Of a DNA stretch of 53,934 nucleotides, positions 31,771 through 41,216 are shown one piece after another. Origin of the DNA: Pseudomonas sp. GM74 (lineage in GTDB: Bacteria; Pseudomonadota; Gammaproteobacteria; Pseudomonadales; Pseudomonadaceae); NCBI RefSeq assembly GCF_000282455.1, contig NZ_AKJG01000083.1, forward strand, positions 1 to 53,934, read 5' to 3'. Position 1 is the stretch's first letter, and each line of letters opens with the position of its first letter. The notes under the pieces were generated by a model, which was not told the DNA's origin, searched no databases, and was given only the letters and a program-made list of their open reading frames with translations. The translations under genes were made by a program, and so were the position numbers.

Positions 31771-32921
31771 GAGGTGGCTCCAGAGGATGGGACGGCTGTT
31801 CGGGAGGTGCCCAGGCGTTTGACCAGCGAAGCGCCGCGGTTGCGCATGGGCATTTCAATGAAGCGATAGTTGAGTTCGCTCAGCAGCACGATCAGGCCGC
31901 CAGCCATCAGCAACATCAGAATCGGATGGCCAGCCGGACTGGGCAGCCCGGCAGCCTGTAATCGGAAAATGAATTCACGAACCAGCAAGTAGGCCGGGAT
32001 ATGGATCAGGTAAATCCCGTAGGAACGACTGCCGACCCACGTCATCAGGTTTTTGAACACGCCGCGCGACAACAGGTAATCGCGGTTGTAAGAAGCGATC
32101 CAGACCAGCAGCGCGCACAGCACCGCAATCACGCCGATCCGGTAAGAAGTGAAGGTGAATCGATCCGTTGCCATGAAGCTGAGCAGCAGCGACACCGTGA
32201 TCAGTGCGGCAACACCCGCCCATGGACGACGCAAGAATTTTGGCTCCCAGCGCAGGTACGACGGTTGCGTACTCCACATCGCCAACAGCACGCCAAGGGC
32301 CAGCGCGTCGGTGCGCACCACCATCAGGATCGGTGTGCGCAAGGTGAACAATTGAACTGCCACCAACGCCAGCAACGCCCACACCAGGTGCTTGCGAAAC
32401 AGCACGATCATCAGCGGAAACAGCAGATAGAACTGCTCTTCCAGCGACAGGCTCCAGTACACGAAACTGGTGCCATATTCGTAATGATAAAAACTGTCGG
32501 CAAAGCGAAAGTTGGCGTACTGGGCGATGCCGGCCAGGGTCGCCTGAAGGTTCGCGTGCAGGGTACCGAACGCACCGGAGCGGTTGAGAAAAAGGCACGC
32601 CAGCAACATCAGCGCCAGCCATAACCAGGCCGAAGGCAGCAAACGAAAGGCCCGGCGCAACCAGAAATTGCGCGTCTGTTGCCAATATTCCTGACGCGTT
32701 GTGCAGCGGCGCATGGCCGGGATCAGGCTACGGGCAATGACGAAACCCGAGATCGCGAAAAACAGATCCACGCCCCACCACGGCTGGCTGTACAGCGTGA
32801 TGGCCTGCAACACCGGCACCGCCGCCGCGAACAGGCTGTCCTGCAGGTGATGAAACAGCACGCCAAGCACCGCAATGCCGCGTAGCAACTCGATATCCAT
32901 GATCCGGTTTTCGTTGCTCAT
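31764..32921 (-). CDS. Acyltransferase family 3 (OafA-like), O-antigen acetylase
   Basis: A 385-residue membrane protein with about ten helices. The opening MDIELLRGIAVLGVLFHHLQ, the motif WWGVDLFFAISGFVIARSL, the Arg-rich WLRRAFRLLPS and YWSLSLEEQFYLLFPL are classical for the OafA/OatA superfamily. These enzymes transfer acetyl groups from the cytoplasmic side to sugars on the outer side. It overlaps the methyltransferase upstream by 4 nt (ATGA) and the one downstream by 7 nt, a tight operon. Acetylation of the D-rhamnan or its cap is the likely job, inferred from context. Confidence 0.9.
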   Translation of the reverse strand: MSNENRIMDIELLRGIAVLGVLFHHLQDSLFAAAVPVLQAITLYSQPWWGVDLFFAISGFVIARSLIPAMRRCTTRQEYWQQTRNFWLRRAFRLLPSAWLWLALMLLACLFLNRSGAFGTLHANLQATLAGIAQYANFRFADSFYHYEYGTSFVYWSLSLEEQFYLLFPLMIVLFRKHLVWALLALVAVQLFTLRTPILMVVRTDALALGVLLAMWSTQPSYLRWEPKFLRRPWAGVAALITVSLLLSFMATDRFTFTSYRIGVIAVLCALLVWIASYNRDYLLSRGVFKNLMTWVGSRSYGIYLIHIPAYLLVREFIFRLQAAGLPSPAGHPILMLLMAGGLIVLLSELNYRFIEMPMRNRGASLVKRLGTSRTAVPSSGATSC

Positions 32922-33802
32922 GCGCCCCCCTGGACATGAGGTTTGCGGGCAATGATCACCTGGCTCTTGGGCATGAACCGGTCCAGCATCTGCTTGATGG
33001 CCAACCCGTCGGGCTGGGCCAGCAAGTCCTGCCAGGTTTTCGCCCAGCTTTCCATCAACGGTGGATACGGCGCCTGAATCCGGTCGCGAACCGCGCCGCC
33101 CAATTCACGCCCGGCAGCCCGCTCGCTGGCCCAGAAAAAAATCATGCCCATGACCCAGAAAAACCCGGTGGCCTGGCGATGCTCGATGACCAGGCCCGCG
33201 TCTTCCACCAGCGCGGCGAATCGCTCGGGGCTGAAAATCTGCACGTGATTGGGTGATTGAAAATAGCTGGCCGGAGCGATGCCTTTCTGCAAATGCTCGC
33301 CCACCGGGGACGGCACGCTCAGCAGGTACAGAGCGCCGGGGCGGCCCATACGCACCAGTTCGGCCATGAAGGGTTCTGGCTGATCGATGTGTTCGAGCAC
33401 TTCCATGCACACGACTTTGCTGGCGCACCCATCGGCCAATGGCAGCGGCAAGCTGTTACTGACCAGTCCCAGGTTCGGTTTGTCCGATTGCGCCGCCACT
33501 TGCCGGGCAAGCTCGCTGACCTTGTCGTGCTCACTGTCGGTGAAGATCACCGAAGCGCCCTGGCGGACCGCGAACAAGGTCGCCACCCCTTCACCGCAAC
33601 CGACATCCAGCAAGGTGTCGTCGGCGGTGATGGCAAACCCTTTGAGCAATTCGCCGCTGTCACCCGAAAACCAGCCGTCATGCATTGCATCGTGCAAGCC
33701 CACCTCTCTTGGCGACACACGGGATTGCTCGACCGGTGACGGCGCGGGCCGGGGCTCGGGTTTCGTCTCTGGAAAGAAACGTCTGACCAATGCGCGAATC
33801 AT
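32918..33802 (-). CDS. SAM-dependent methyltransferase (class I), polysaccharide-modifying
   Basis: A 294-residue protein. Motif I is LLDVGCGEGVATLF and the later VVCMEVLEHIDQPEPFMAEL matches class I enzymes. It is a paralogue of the 30937-31770 methyltransferase, with shared segments VGLHDAM/LGLHDAM, LLSVPSPVGEHLQKGIA/LLSVPHPSSEDLQKDIA and QIKQALD/AIKQMLD. The N-terminus is Pro/Arg-rich. It overlaps both neighbours by 4 nt. Two related methyltransferases in one operon suggest methylation at two positions or two sugars. Confidence 0.88.
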   Translation of the reverse strand: MIRALVRRFFPETKPEPRPAPSPVEQSRVSPREVGLHDAMHDGWFSGDSGELLKGFAITADDTLLDVGCGEGVATLFAVRQGASVIFTDSEHDKVSELARQVAAQSDKPNLGLVSNSLPLPLADGCASKVVCMEVLEHIDQPEPFMAELVRMGRPGALYLLSVPSPVGEHLQKGIAPASYFQSPNHVQIFSPERFAALVEDAGLVIEHRQATGFFWVMGMIFFWASERAAGRELGGAVRDRIQAPYPPLMESWAKTWQDLLAQPDGLAIKQMLDRFMPKSQVIIARKPHVQGGA

Positions 33803-35094
33803 GCCTCAGGGGTTTCCACGACACGGTTCTCGAACAGGCGCTCAAAAAATACGCCGAGCCTCTGCTCGGCAGTGGCCTGACTGCAGAATTTCCTGAGGCT
33901 GGCCACTGCGTGCACGGACATCTGTGCATAACGCCCGGGATCACCCTTGGCCACGTCATAGCTCGATTGGTAAGCCCTGCACAACGACGCCCAATTGGTG
34001 ACGTAACGCAAGGTACGAAACGCTCTGCGCGGGTCATGAGGCCAGGCCGTCAGCTCATCGGTGGAGTCAATCAGGAATGCATTATCGGCATCCAGATAAT
34101 CGATCATCGCCGTGGTTCGTGGCGCCACCGCCGGTTTGCCACAGGACATGAACTCCATCAGTGGAAGACATTGGCCTTCGCCGTAGGACGTGTTGACCAC
34201 GTAACTCGTGGCTTGCACCAGTTGCTCATAGTCCGCGTCAGCCAGATAGCCGTAAATCAGCACGACCCGGCAGCGGTAAGACTGGTTTTTGTACAAGTGG
34301 TGAAGGATGTCGGTCAGCGCTTCCTCGGCATCGTGGTGCGTCAGTTTGAGCACCAGCGTTGCGTCGTCCACCTCGCGAAACGTCACGCAAAAGGCGCTGA
34401 GCATGTCTTCCCAATTCTTGCGCCCGTCACCGGGGTTGAACACCGAGGTGTAAATCACGCCGTCGAGGATCAACTCGTGTTCACTCGGCGGGGCCTTGAA
34501 ATCAATACCCGTACCTTCGCGAGTGGCCACGGGGCCGAAGGCTCGCAAGTCGAGTTCGCGGCTGTCGGCCAGCAACCCCTTGAGCTTCAACCGCACCTGG
34601 CTGGCCAGGGGCTGACGTTGCAAGTGGGCGCCGCGTTCGGAAAACCGGTCCCATACCGGGGCCGGTACCGCGATGATCGGATAGTCGACGCCCATCGCCT
34701 CGCGCACCGCATTCACGGTGTAGCTGGAATGTGTAATCGCCGCACCTGCTGCCTGCAACACCGTGCGCCAGTCATTGAGCGGGTCACCGGCAAAGGGTTC
34801 GTTGGGGATGGTGCTGAATTCCCACGCGAACACCGGCAGCGTCGGGCAGGTGAAATTGACCGGCGTGCGATGGGGCGGTGAGAACGACAGGAACACGCAC
34901 GCTTCACCACGGGATAAACAGTCCATGTACAAGGCATCGACTTCGGCCTGCGGGTCGCTGACTTCTACCACTCGCCCCAGTCGCTCCAGCACGGGTCGGT
35001 ACTCCTTGAGCACGAAGTAATAGCTGTACTCCGAGCGGCCAAGGTTCTGGGCAATGGTGTGCTGGTTGGTTTCCGAATGAATGATGATCAGCAT
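33799..35094 (-). CDS. Glycosyltransferase (GT4-like) of the polysaccharide-modifying operon
   Basis: A 431-residue enzyme. Two Rossmann-like halves are visible. GT-B features include VIYTSVFNPGDGRKNW (acceptor/donor linker) and the donor-site block TSYGEGQCLPLMEFMSCGKPAVAP, with the E-x7-E-like pattern. The opening SEYSYYFVLKEYRPVLERLG is shared with the glycosyltransferase at 35088, so the two are tandem paralogues. It overlaps that gene by 7 nt and the methyltransferase by 4 nt. It may add a terminal sugar to the D-rhamnan chain. I recall similar genes at PA5455-PA5459. Confidence 0.85.
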   Translation of the reverse strand: MLIIIHSETNQHTIAQNLGRSEYSYYFVLKEYRPVLERLGRVVEVSDPQAEVDALYMDCLSRGEACVFLSFSPPHRTPVNFTCPTLPVFAWEFSTIPNEPFAGDPLNDWRTVLQAAGAAITHSSYTVNAVREAMGVDYPIIAVPAPVWDRFSERGAHLQRQPLASQVRLKLKGLLADSRELDLRAFGPVATREGTGIDFKAPPSEHELILDGVIYTSVFNPGDGRKNWEDMLSAFCVTFREVDDATLVLKLTHHDAEEALTDILHHLYKNQSYRCRVVLIYGYLADADYEQLVQATSYVVNTSYGEGQCLPLMEFMSCGKPAVAPRTTAMIDYLDADNAFLIDSTDELTAWPHDPRRAFRTLRYVTNWASLCRAYQSSYDVAKGDPGRYAQMSVHAVASLRKFCSQATAEQRLGVFFERLFENRVVETPEA

Positions 35095-36665
35095 GAGGCG
35101 GTATCCGTCACGGTTGCTGTCGGCAAAGCCTGTGGCGCCAGCCCGAAAAAATCCGCCAAGCGTTTGTGCACCGGGGCGAATGCGCAGTAATCACGCATGC
35201 GCTCGACGGCGGCGAGGGACATGCGCTGATACTCCAGCGGTTGTTCCTTGGCCAGGCGGTAGCTGTTTTCGTAAGCGGTTTTCAGCGAACCCCAATCCGG
35301 CCGGTAACGCAGGGTGCGGTAGATGATGCGAGTGTCCTGCGGCCAGATGGTCAGCTCTTCGCTGGACTTGACCACAAACGCCACACGCTCATCGATGTAG
35401 TCCTCCATGGCCGTGTGATCCGGGGCAATCACCGGTTTACCGCTGGCCATGAACTCCATCAACGGCAGGCACAGCCCTTCGCAGCGCGAGGCATTGACGT
35501 AATAACTGACGGCTTCGTACAGCCGGGCGTATTGCGGGTCGTCCAGGTAGCCGTGCATGACCACCACCCGACAGGCGAACGGCGAAAGCTGTGCGAGCAA
35601 CGTCATCAGTTCGTCGTGGTAGGACGACAGATCGCTTTGGGTAATCTTCAGCACCAGTGTCGCGTCAGACGTTTCACGAAACGCCCAGCAGAATGCGGTG
35701 ATCAGTTGATGCCAGTTCTTGCGACCGTCACGCGGGTTGAACACGGTGACGTACACCACACCGTCAACCTGTGTTTCGACCTGGGCGGTGGTGTCCGGCC
35801 ACTGTCGCGGTTCTGGCTCGGGTACTGCAACCGTCTGCGGGCCTGCGATGGCCGGCAACCAGCCAGCGAGACGCTCATGGGCGGCATCCGACAACAAGTC
35901 GCGTATTCCTTCCCAATACCACTGACTTAGAAAATGCGTGCGATGCACCGGGACCGGTAGCGATTTACCTTTGTCCAGGCGCCACATATGCAGGTAATGC
36001 CGAGCAATCACCAAGCGACGCTTGAGCGTCAGCGGCGGAGGCTTCAATGCCTCCAGCTCGGCCTCGAGCGCCGCCAGTTCCTCGGCGGTCGGCACGACGG
36101 GAATCAGTGCATCGGCGCTCAGCCCGAGTGTGCGCGTATCGAAGATGCAACCCTTGATGCCCAGGGTCGAGCCGGCGCTGATCGGGACGCTGGTGTGGCG
36201 ACTACGAATGTCGGCGAAGTTTTCCCACAACGGCGTCGGCAACACCAACACCGGAAAGTCTTCGCCCATGGTCCGACGAATCGCCCGGGCGGTATGGCTG
36301 GAGAGTGTGATCACCCGGCCCTGGCGCGCCAGCATTTGCGTCCAGTCCTGGCGCGGGTCGTTGTCCCATTGTTCATCGGGAATCGAATCAAACTCCCAGG
36401 CCACTACGCAGATCGTCGGGCACTCAAGGTCGTTCGGGGTTTTCTGTGGCGGCGTAAACGACAGGAACAGACTGTCTTCGCCGGCGGCCAATAATTGTCT
36501 GTAGAGGGGATCGACCTCGGCGGTGGAGGACACCACATGCACTCGCCCAAGGCTTTCGAGTACAGGGCGATACGCCTTGAGCACGAAGTAGTAACTGTAC
36601 TCGGGACGGCCGAGACTCTGGCTGATGGAGCTGTCGTTGACGTCGGAGTAAAGAATAAAATTCAT
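35088..36665 (-). CDS. Glycosyltransferase (GT4-like), first gene of the modifying operon
   Basis: A 525-residue enzyme. It shares PEYSYYFVLKAYRPVLESLG, VVYVTVFNPRDGRKNW and ASRCEGLCLPLMEFMASGKPVIAP with its downstream neighbour (33799-35094), but carries an extra 80-100 residues in the middle (about 170-280; Pro/Leu/Arg-rich), absent from the shorter paralogue. The start at 36665 (MNFILYSDV) fits the paralogue's opening (MLIIIHSET) better than the frame start at 36722. It heads the operon and faces rmd across a 406-nt gap. Confidence 0.85.
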   Translation of the reverse strand: MNFILYSDVNDSSISQSLGRPEYSYYFVLKAYRPVLESLGRVHVVSSTAEVDPLYRQLLAAGEDSLFLSFTPPQKTPNDLECPTICVVAWEFDSIPDEQWDNDPRQDWTQMLARQGRVITLSSHTARAIRRTMGEDFPVLVLPTPLWENFADIRSRHTSVPISAGSTLGIKGCIFDTRTLGLSADALIPVVPTAEELAALEAELEALKPPPLTLKRRLVIARHYLHMWRLDKGKSLPVPVHRTHFLSQWYWEGIRDLLSDAAHERLAGWLPAIAGPQTVAVPEPEPRQWPDTTAQVETQVDGVVYVTVFNPRDGRKNWHQLITAFCWAFRETSDATLVLKITQSDLSSYHDELMTLLAQLSPFACRVVVMHGYLDDPQYARLYEAVSYYVNASRCEGLCLPLMEFMASGKPVIAPDHTAMEDYIDERVAFVVKSSEELTIWPQDTRIIYRTLRYRPDWGSLKTAYENSYRLAKEQPLEYQRMSLAAVERMRDYCAFAPVHKRLADFFGLAPQALPTATVTDTASC

Positions 36666-37071
36666 GGTATCCCACGGTGACGCCGCCATCCCGGCAGCCT
36701 CACGCCATGACGGGGAGAACACGGTTCGAGTCAGTGATTACTGGCGCTCGTCCATCGTCTTGCTGCCCGTCTTCGTTCTTGTTTTAGTGGTCAGTTTCTC
36801 GCAGTTTCGAAGCGACGCTGCCGAACCCCGGATAATCGTGACGATGGGCATTCTAACCACATCCGTTGAGGATTCGTGAACCGCCCGACGAGAATAAATC
36901 AGGCTACGCTGACGAGAACTGACCGGTCACGATTGGACCTGTTGAAATTGCCGAGCAAATGGCACAGATTGACCACCAAACAACTACAACAAACATTTCA
37001 TCTGTCTTTGCGAGCGATCCTGTTGGTTCGTAAGACCTTTCCATCAAGCCAATCTGGAATGGATGAAATGT
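36666..37071. other. Divergent regulatory region between the polysaccharide operons
   Basis: A gene-free 406 nt between the divergent starts at 36665 and 37072. It must hold promoters for both operons. TTGACC (36970-36975) is a possible -35 for rmd, but no good -10 is evident at the proper distance. The reading frame 36664-36879 covers part of the region but shows no family signature. Confidence 0.5.
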
Positions 37072-38004
37072 ATGACCGGGGGGTCGCTGTTGAAAAAGCG
37101 TCTGTTTGTCACGGGCCTGACTGGATTCACAGGGCAACACATCCAATCGCGTTTGCAGGCCGATACCTCGGAATGGGAACTTCTGCCTGTTCCTTGCCGC
37201 TACGATCTCGCCGCGCCGGACAGCCTCGAAGGCTTGTGGCCGGAATTGCCCGATGCGGTAATTCACCTGGCTGGCCAGACTTTCGTCCCGGACGCCTTTC
37301 GTGATCCGGCGCACACCCTGAACGTCAATCTGCTGGGCACCCTGAACCTGCTGCAAGCTCTCAAGGCCCGCGGCTTCACCGGCACGTTCCTGTACGTCAG
37401 CTCCGGTGATGTCTATGGCCAGGTCACTGAAGCCGATTTGCCCATCACTGAAATACAGCCTCCCTGCCCGCGCAATCCATACGCTGTGAGCAAACTGTCA
37501 GCCGAGTTCCTGAGCCTGCAATGGGGCCTGAGCGAGGACTTGCCCGTACTGGTCGCCCGCCCGTTCAACCACATCGGCACCGGGCAGAAAGACAGCTTCG
37601 TCATCGCCAGCGCAGCACGTCAGATCTGCCGGATCAAGCAAGGCCTGCAAGGGCCACAACTGGAGGTCGGGGACATCGATGTCACCCGCGATTTCCTTGA
37701 TGTCGGGGACGTGGTCTCGGCCTACCTGGCCTTGCTGGAAAAAGGTACACCGGGACAGGTCTACAACATTTGCTCAGGGCGCGAGCAGAGCATTCGCAGT
37801 CTGATCGAACAACTGGCGGATCTTGCCCAGGTCGACCTGCAACTGGTCCAGGACCCTGCACGGCTTCGCCGCGCGGATCAGCGGCGTGTGTGTGGCAGCC
37901 CTGTGAGGCTGGCCCAGACCACCGGATGGAAATCTGAAATCACAACACAACAATCCCTGCGGGCGATCCTGTCCGACTGGGAGAAGCGAGTACGACAAGA
38001 ATGA
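37072..38004 (+). CDS. rmd: GDP-6-deoxy-D-lyxo-4-hexulose reductase (Rmd)
   Basis: A 310-residue extended SDR. The nucleotide-binding GLTGFTGQH lies near the N-terminus, and the catalytic set is SSGDVYG with YAVSK. HLAGQTFVPDAFRDP and ARPFNHIGTGQKDSFVIASAARQI match Rmd closely. It reduces the 4-keto sugar made by Gmd to GDP-D-rhamnose, the donor for the A-band/common antigen. The ATG at 37072 has GGA about 8 nt upstream; 37063 is possible. It overlaps gmd by 4 nt (ATGA), the first link of an eight-gene chain. Confidence 0.95.
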   Translation: MTGGSLLKKRLFVTGLTGFTGQHIQSRLQADTSEWELLPVPCRYDLAAPDSLEGLWPELPDAVIHLAGQTFVPDAFRDPAHTLNVNLLGTLNLLQALKARGFTGTFLYVSSGDVYGQVTEADLPITEIQPPCPRNPYAVSKLSAEFLSLQWGLSEDLPVLVARPFNHIGTGQKDSFVIASAARQICRIKQGLQGPQLEVGDIDVTRDFLDVGDVVSAYLALLEKGTPGQVYNICSGREQSIRSLIEQLADLAQVDLQLVQDPARLRRADQRRVCGSPVRLAQTTGWKSEITTQQSLRAILSDWEKRVRQE

Positions 38005-38972
38005 CTAAAAGTGCATTGATCACAGGTATCACCGGCCAGGATGGCGCGTATCTGGCCAAACTGCTGCTCGACAAGGGCTACAAGGTCCACGGCCTGGTGG
38101 CGCGCCGCAGCAGCGACTCGCGCTGGCGCTTGCGCGAGATGGGGGTCGAGGCGGACATCGTCTACCTGGAAGGCGACATGGCCGATGCCTGTTCAGTGCA
38201 GCGCGCGGTGATCAAGTCGGCGCCGGACGAGATCTACAACCTTGCCGCGCAAAGCTTTGTCGCGGCCTCCTGGGATCAACCGGTGACCACCGGCATCGTC
38301 GACGGCCTGGGCGTGACCCACCTGCTCGAAGCGATCCGTCAGTTCAGCCCGCACACGCGCTTCTACCAGGCGTCCACCAGCGAAATGTTCGGCCTGATCC
38401 AGGCCGAGCAGCAAGACGAGAACACCCCCTTCTATCCGCGCAGCCCTTATGGCGTGGCCAAGCTGTACGGCCACTGGATCACCGTGAACTACCGCGAAAG
38501 TTTCAACCTGCACGCCAGCAGCGGCATTCTGTTCAACCATGAATCACCGCTGCGCGGCATCGAGTTCGTGACGCGCAAAGTCACCGACGCCGCCGCCCGC
38601 ATCAAGCAGGGCAAGCAGCAGGAACTGCGTCTGGGCAACATCGACGCCAAGCGCGACTGGGGCTTTGCCGGGGACTACGTCGAAGCCATGTGGCTGATGC
38701 TGCAACAGGACAAGCCCGACGACTTCGTGGTGGCCACCGGTGTGACCACCACCGTGCGCGAGATGTGCCGGATCGCCTTCGATCATGTGGGCCTGAACTA
38801 CCGCGACTACGTGAAGATCGACCCGGCGTTCTTCCGCCCGGCCGAAGTCGAAGTGCTGCTCGGCAACCCGGCCAAGGCCCAGCGTGTACTGGGCTGGAAA
38901 CCAAAAACCGATCTGGATGCCTTGATCCGCATGATGATGGATGCGGACATGAAACGCGTCGCCAAGGAGTAG
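38001..38972 (+). CDS. gmd: GDP-mannose 4,6-dehydratase (Gmd)
   Basis: A 323-residue extended SDR. GITGQDGAYLAKLLL binds NADP, STSEMFG and YGVAK supply the catalytic Thr/Glu and Tyr/Lys, and GNIDAKRDWGFAGDYVEAM is the Gmd signature. It converts GDP-D-mannose to GDP-4-keto-6-deoxy-D-mannose, which Rmd then reduces. The start overlaps the rmd stop by 4 nt; wbpW begins 3 nt after the gmd stop. Length is normal for the family. Confidence 0.96.
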   Translation: MTKSALITGITGQDGAYLAKLLLDKGYKVHGLVARRSSDSRWRLREMGVEADIVYLEGDMADACSVQRAVIKSAPDEIYNLAAQSFVAASWDQPVTTGIVDGLGVTHLLEAIRQFSPHTRFYQASTSEMFGLIQAEQQDENTPFYPRSPYGVAKLYGHWITVNYRESFNLHASSGILFNHESPLRGIEFVTRKVTDAAARIKQGKQQELRLGNIDAKRDWGFAGDYVEAMWLMLQQDKPDDFVVATGVTTTVREMCRIAFDHVGLNYRDYVKIDPAFFRPAEVEVLLGNPAKAQRVLGWKPKTDLDALIRMMMDADMKRVAKE

Positions 38973-38975
38973 GCC

Positions 38976-40418
38976 ATGCTGATTCCCGTGATTCTCTCCG
39001 GTGGTGCCGGGACAAGGTTGTGGCCGGTGTCGCGTGAAGACCATCCCAAACCGTTCATGTCATTGCCCGACGGCCAGTCGCTGCTGGGTAAGGCCTATCG
39101 GCGTGCCGCGCAACTGATCGCCGGCTGGGGAGATATCGTCACGGTGACCAACCGCGAGTACTACTTCCAGAGCAAGGATCACTTTCGGGACGCGCACCTG
39201 GGCCGTCATCGCGGGCACTTCCTGTTGGAGCCGACGGGTCGCAACACGGCGCCGGCCATTGCCGCCGCCGCCCTCTCCCTCCAGGCCCTGCATGGCGACG
39301 ATGCGATCATGCTGGTCATGCCCGCCGACCATCTGATCGTCAATGTCGACGCACTGAAGGACGCGGTCGAGCATGCCGTGACATTGGCCAGGTGCGGTCA
39401 CCTGGTGACCTTCGGTGTCGTGCCGACCGCTGCGCAAACCGGTTTTGGCTACATTGAAACCGGCACATCGCTGGACGACAAAGGCGCTGCCCGCGTGCGG
39501 CGCTTCGTCGAAAAACCCGACCTGCAAACCGCGACTCATTTCCTGGAAAGCGGCAACTTCCTGTGGAACTCCGGGATGTTCTGCTTCTCGGTCGCCAGCG
39601 TACTGGCCGAACTGCAAACCCATGCTCCCGATTTGCTGGAGCAGACGCGAACCTGCATGGCCGCCAGTGCCGCGGTGGAAAACGCGGGGTGTTTGCAACA
39701 GGAACTGTCGCCGGCCCTGTTCGGCGAAATCATGGACATTTCCATCGACTACGCGTTGATGGAGCGCTCCGACAAGGTAGTCGTCGTGCCGGCCCGTTTC
39801 GACTGGAGCGACATCGGTTCCTGGGGTGCGGTGGCCGCGCTGGTACCGGCGGATGCACAAAACAACCGCACCGTCGGCGAGTCGATTTTTATCGACAGCC
39901 ATAACAACTTCGTCCACAGCGAAGACCGTCTGGTCGCGACCGTGGGCGTGGACAACCTGATCATCGTCGACACCGCCGACGCGGTGCTGGTGGCCCACGC
40001 CGACCGCGCCCAGGATGTGCGCCGGGTGGCCAGGCAACTCAAGGATAAAGAGCACGAAGCCTATCGCCTGCACCGTACGGTCAGCCGGCCATGGGGCACC
40101 TACACCGTGCTCGAGGAAGGCCCGCGCTTCAAGATCAAACGCATCGTGGTCAAGCCTGGCGCCAAGTTGTCACTGCAAATGCACCACCATCGCAATGAAC
40201 ACTGGGTGGTGGTCGAAGGCATGGCCAAGGTCACCAACAATGGCACAGGCACTCGCCTGGTGGCCAAGAACGAATCGACCTTCATTGCCGCGGGTCACAA
40301 GCATCGCCTGGAAAATCCCGGTGTGATCGACCTTGTGATCATCGAAGTGCAAAGCGGCGAATACCTGGGAGAGGACGACATTGTCCGCTTCGAAGATCAA
40401 TACGGCAGGACGGTTTGA
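38976..40418 (+). CDS. wbpW: Mannose-1-phosphate guanylyltransferase / mannose-6-phosphate isomerase (WbpW)
   Basis: A 480-residue bifunctional enzyme. The N-terminal nucleotidyltransferase has ILSGGAGTRLWPVSRE and FVEKPD; the C-terminal type II phosphomannose-isomerase cupin has GAKLSLQMHHHRNEHWVVV. It makes mannose-6-phosphate and GDP-mannose, the precursor for Gmd. Paralogues (AlgA, PslB) are usual in Pseudomonas; the neighbourhood identifies this one as WbpW. The stop codon is directly followed by the wzm ATG. Confidence 0.95.
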   Translation: MLIPVILSGGAGTRLWPVSREDHPKPFMSLPDGQSLLGKAYRRAAQLIAGWGDIVTVTNREYYFQSKDHFRDAHLGRHRGHFLLEPTGRNTAPAIAAAALSLQALHGDDAIMLVMPADHLIVNVDALKDAVEHAVTLARCGHLVTFGVVPTAAQTGFGYIETGTSLDDKGAARVRRFVEKPDLQTATHFLESGNFLWNSGMFCFSVASVLAELQTHAPDLLEQTRTCMAASAAVENAGCLQQELSPALFGEIMDISIDYALMERSDKVVVVPARFDWSDIGSWGAVAALVPADAQNNRTVGESIFIDSHNNFVHSEDRLVATVGVDNLIIVDTADAVLVAHADRAQDVRRVARQLKDKEHEAYRLHRTVSRPWGTYTVLEEGPRFKIKRIVVKPGAKLSLQMHHHRNEHWVVVEGMAKVTNNGTGTRLVAKNESTFIAAGHKHRLENPGVIDLVIIEVQSGEYLGEDDIVRFEDQYGRTV

Positions 40419-41216
40419 ATGCTGCTTTCCCTTTACCGCACGCTGAGCAGCTATCGAGGGTTCATCCTCGGTAGCGTCCAGCGGGAGTTTCAGGCGCGTT
40501 ATCGCAATTCGTTGTTCGGTGCCCTCTGGACCGTGCTCAATCCGCTGTCGATGATCATTGTCTACACCGTGATTTTTTCCCAGATCATGCGCGCGCGTTT
40601 GCCAGGGGTAGATGACGGCATGGCCTACAGCATCTACCTCTGCGCCGGGTTGCTGACTTGGGGCTTGTTCGCGGAAATCACCGTGCGCAGCCAGAACATG
40701 TTTCTGGATAACGCCAATCTGCTGAAAAAAATCAGCTTTCCACGGATCTGCCTGCCGGTGATCGTGCTGTTGAATGCCGGTATCAACTTCGCAATCATCA
40801 TCGGCCTGTTCCTCGGCTTTCTGTTGATCACCGGTCGACTGCCGGGCCTGGCGCTGTTTGCGCTCATTCCTCTGCTGGCGTTACAGGTGATGTTCTGTGC
40901 CGGGTTGGGGATGATTCTTGGCGTACTGAATGTGTTTTTTCGCGATGTCGGGCAATTTTTCGCCATCTGCCTGCAATTCTGGTTCTGGCTGACGCCAATC
41001 GTTTACCCGATGAGCATCCTGCCCGATTGGGTGCAGCGCTTGCTGCAACTCAACCCCCTGACCAACCTGATCACCAGCTACCAGAACATCTTCCTGTATG
41101 GCCAATGGCCCGTCTGGAGTTCGCTGCTGCCGATCCTGGTCGCCAGCGTTTTGTTTCTCGTCATCGGGCTGCGGCTGTTTCGGCAGAGGGTCGGTGAAAT
41201 GGTGGATGAACTCTGA
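40419..41216 (+). CDS. wzm: Wzm, ABC-2 type permease for D-rhamnan export
   Basis: A 265-residue membrane protein with six predicted helices. The N-terminal amphipathic QREFQARYRNSLFGALWTVLNPL and the later LTWGLFAEITVRSQNMF and WFWLTPIVYPMSILP are typical of O-antigen exporters. With Wzt it moves the completed undecaprenyl-linked polysaccharide across the inner membrane. ATG follows the wbpW stop with no gap; its own stop overlaps the wzt start (TGATG). Confidence 0.94.
   Translation: MLLSLYRTLSSYRGFILGSVQREFQARYRNSLFGALWTVLNPLSMIIVYTVIFSQIMRARLPGVDDGMAYSIYLCAGLLTWGLFAEITVRSQNMFLDNANLLKKISFPRICLPVIVLLNAGINFAIIIGLFLGFLLITGRLPGLALFALIPLLALQVMFCAGLGMILGVLNVFFRDVGQFFAICLQFWFWLTPIVYPMSILPDWVQRLLQLNPLTNLITSYQNIFLYGQWPVWSSLLPILVASVLFLVIGLRLFRQRVGEMVDEL

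Noticed and set aside
36664..36879. 71-codon frame in the rmd/glycosyltransferase gap
   Set aside because: It starts opposite the glycosyltransferase ATG, has no ribosome-binding site and no recognised family; most likely chance in a regulatory region.
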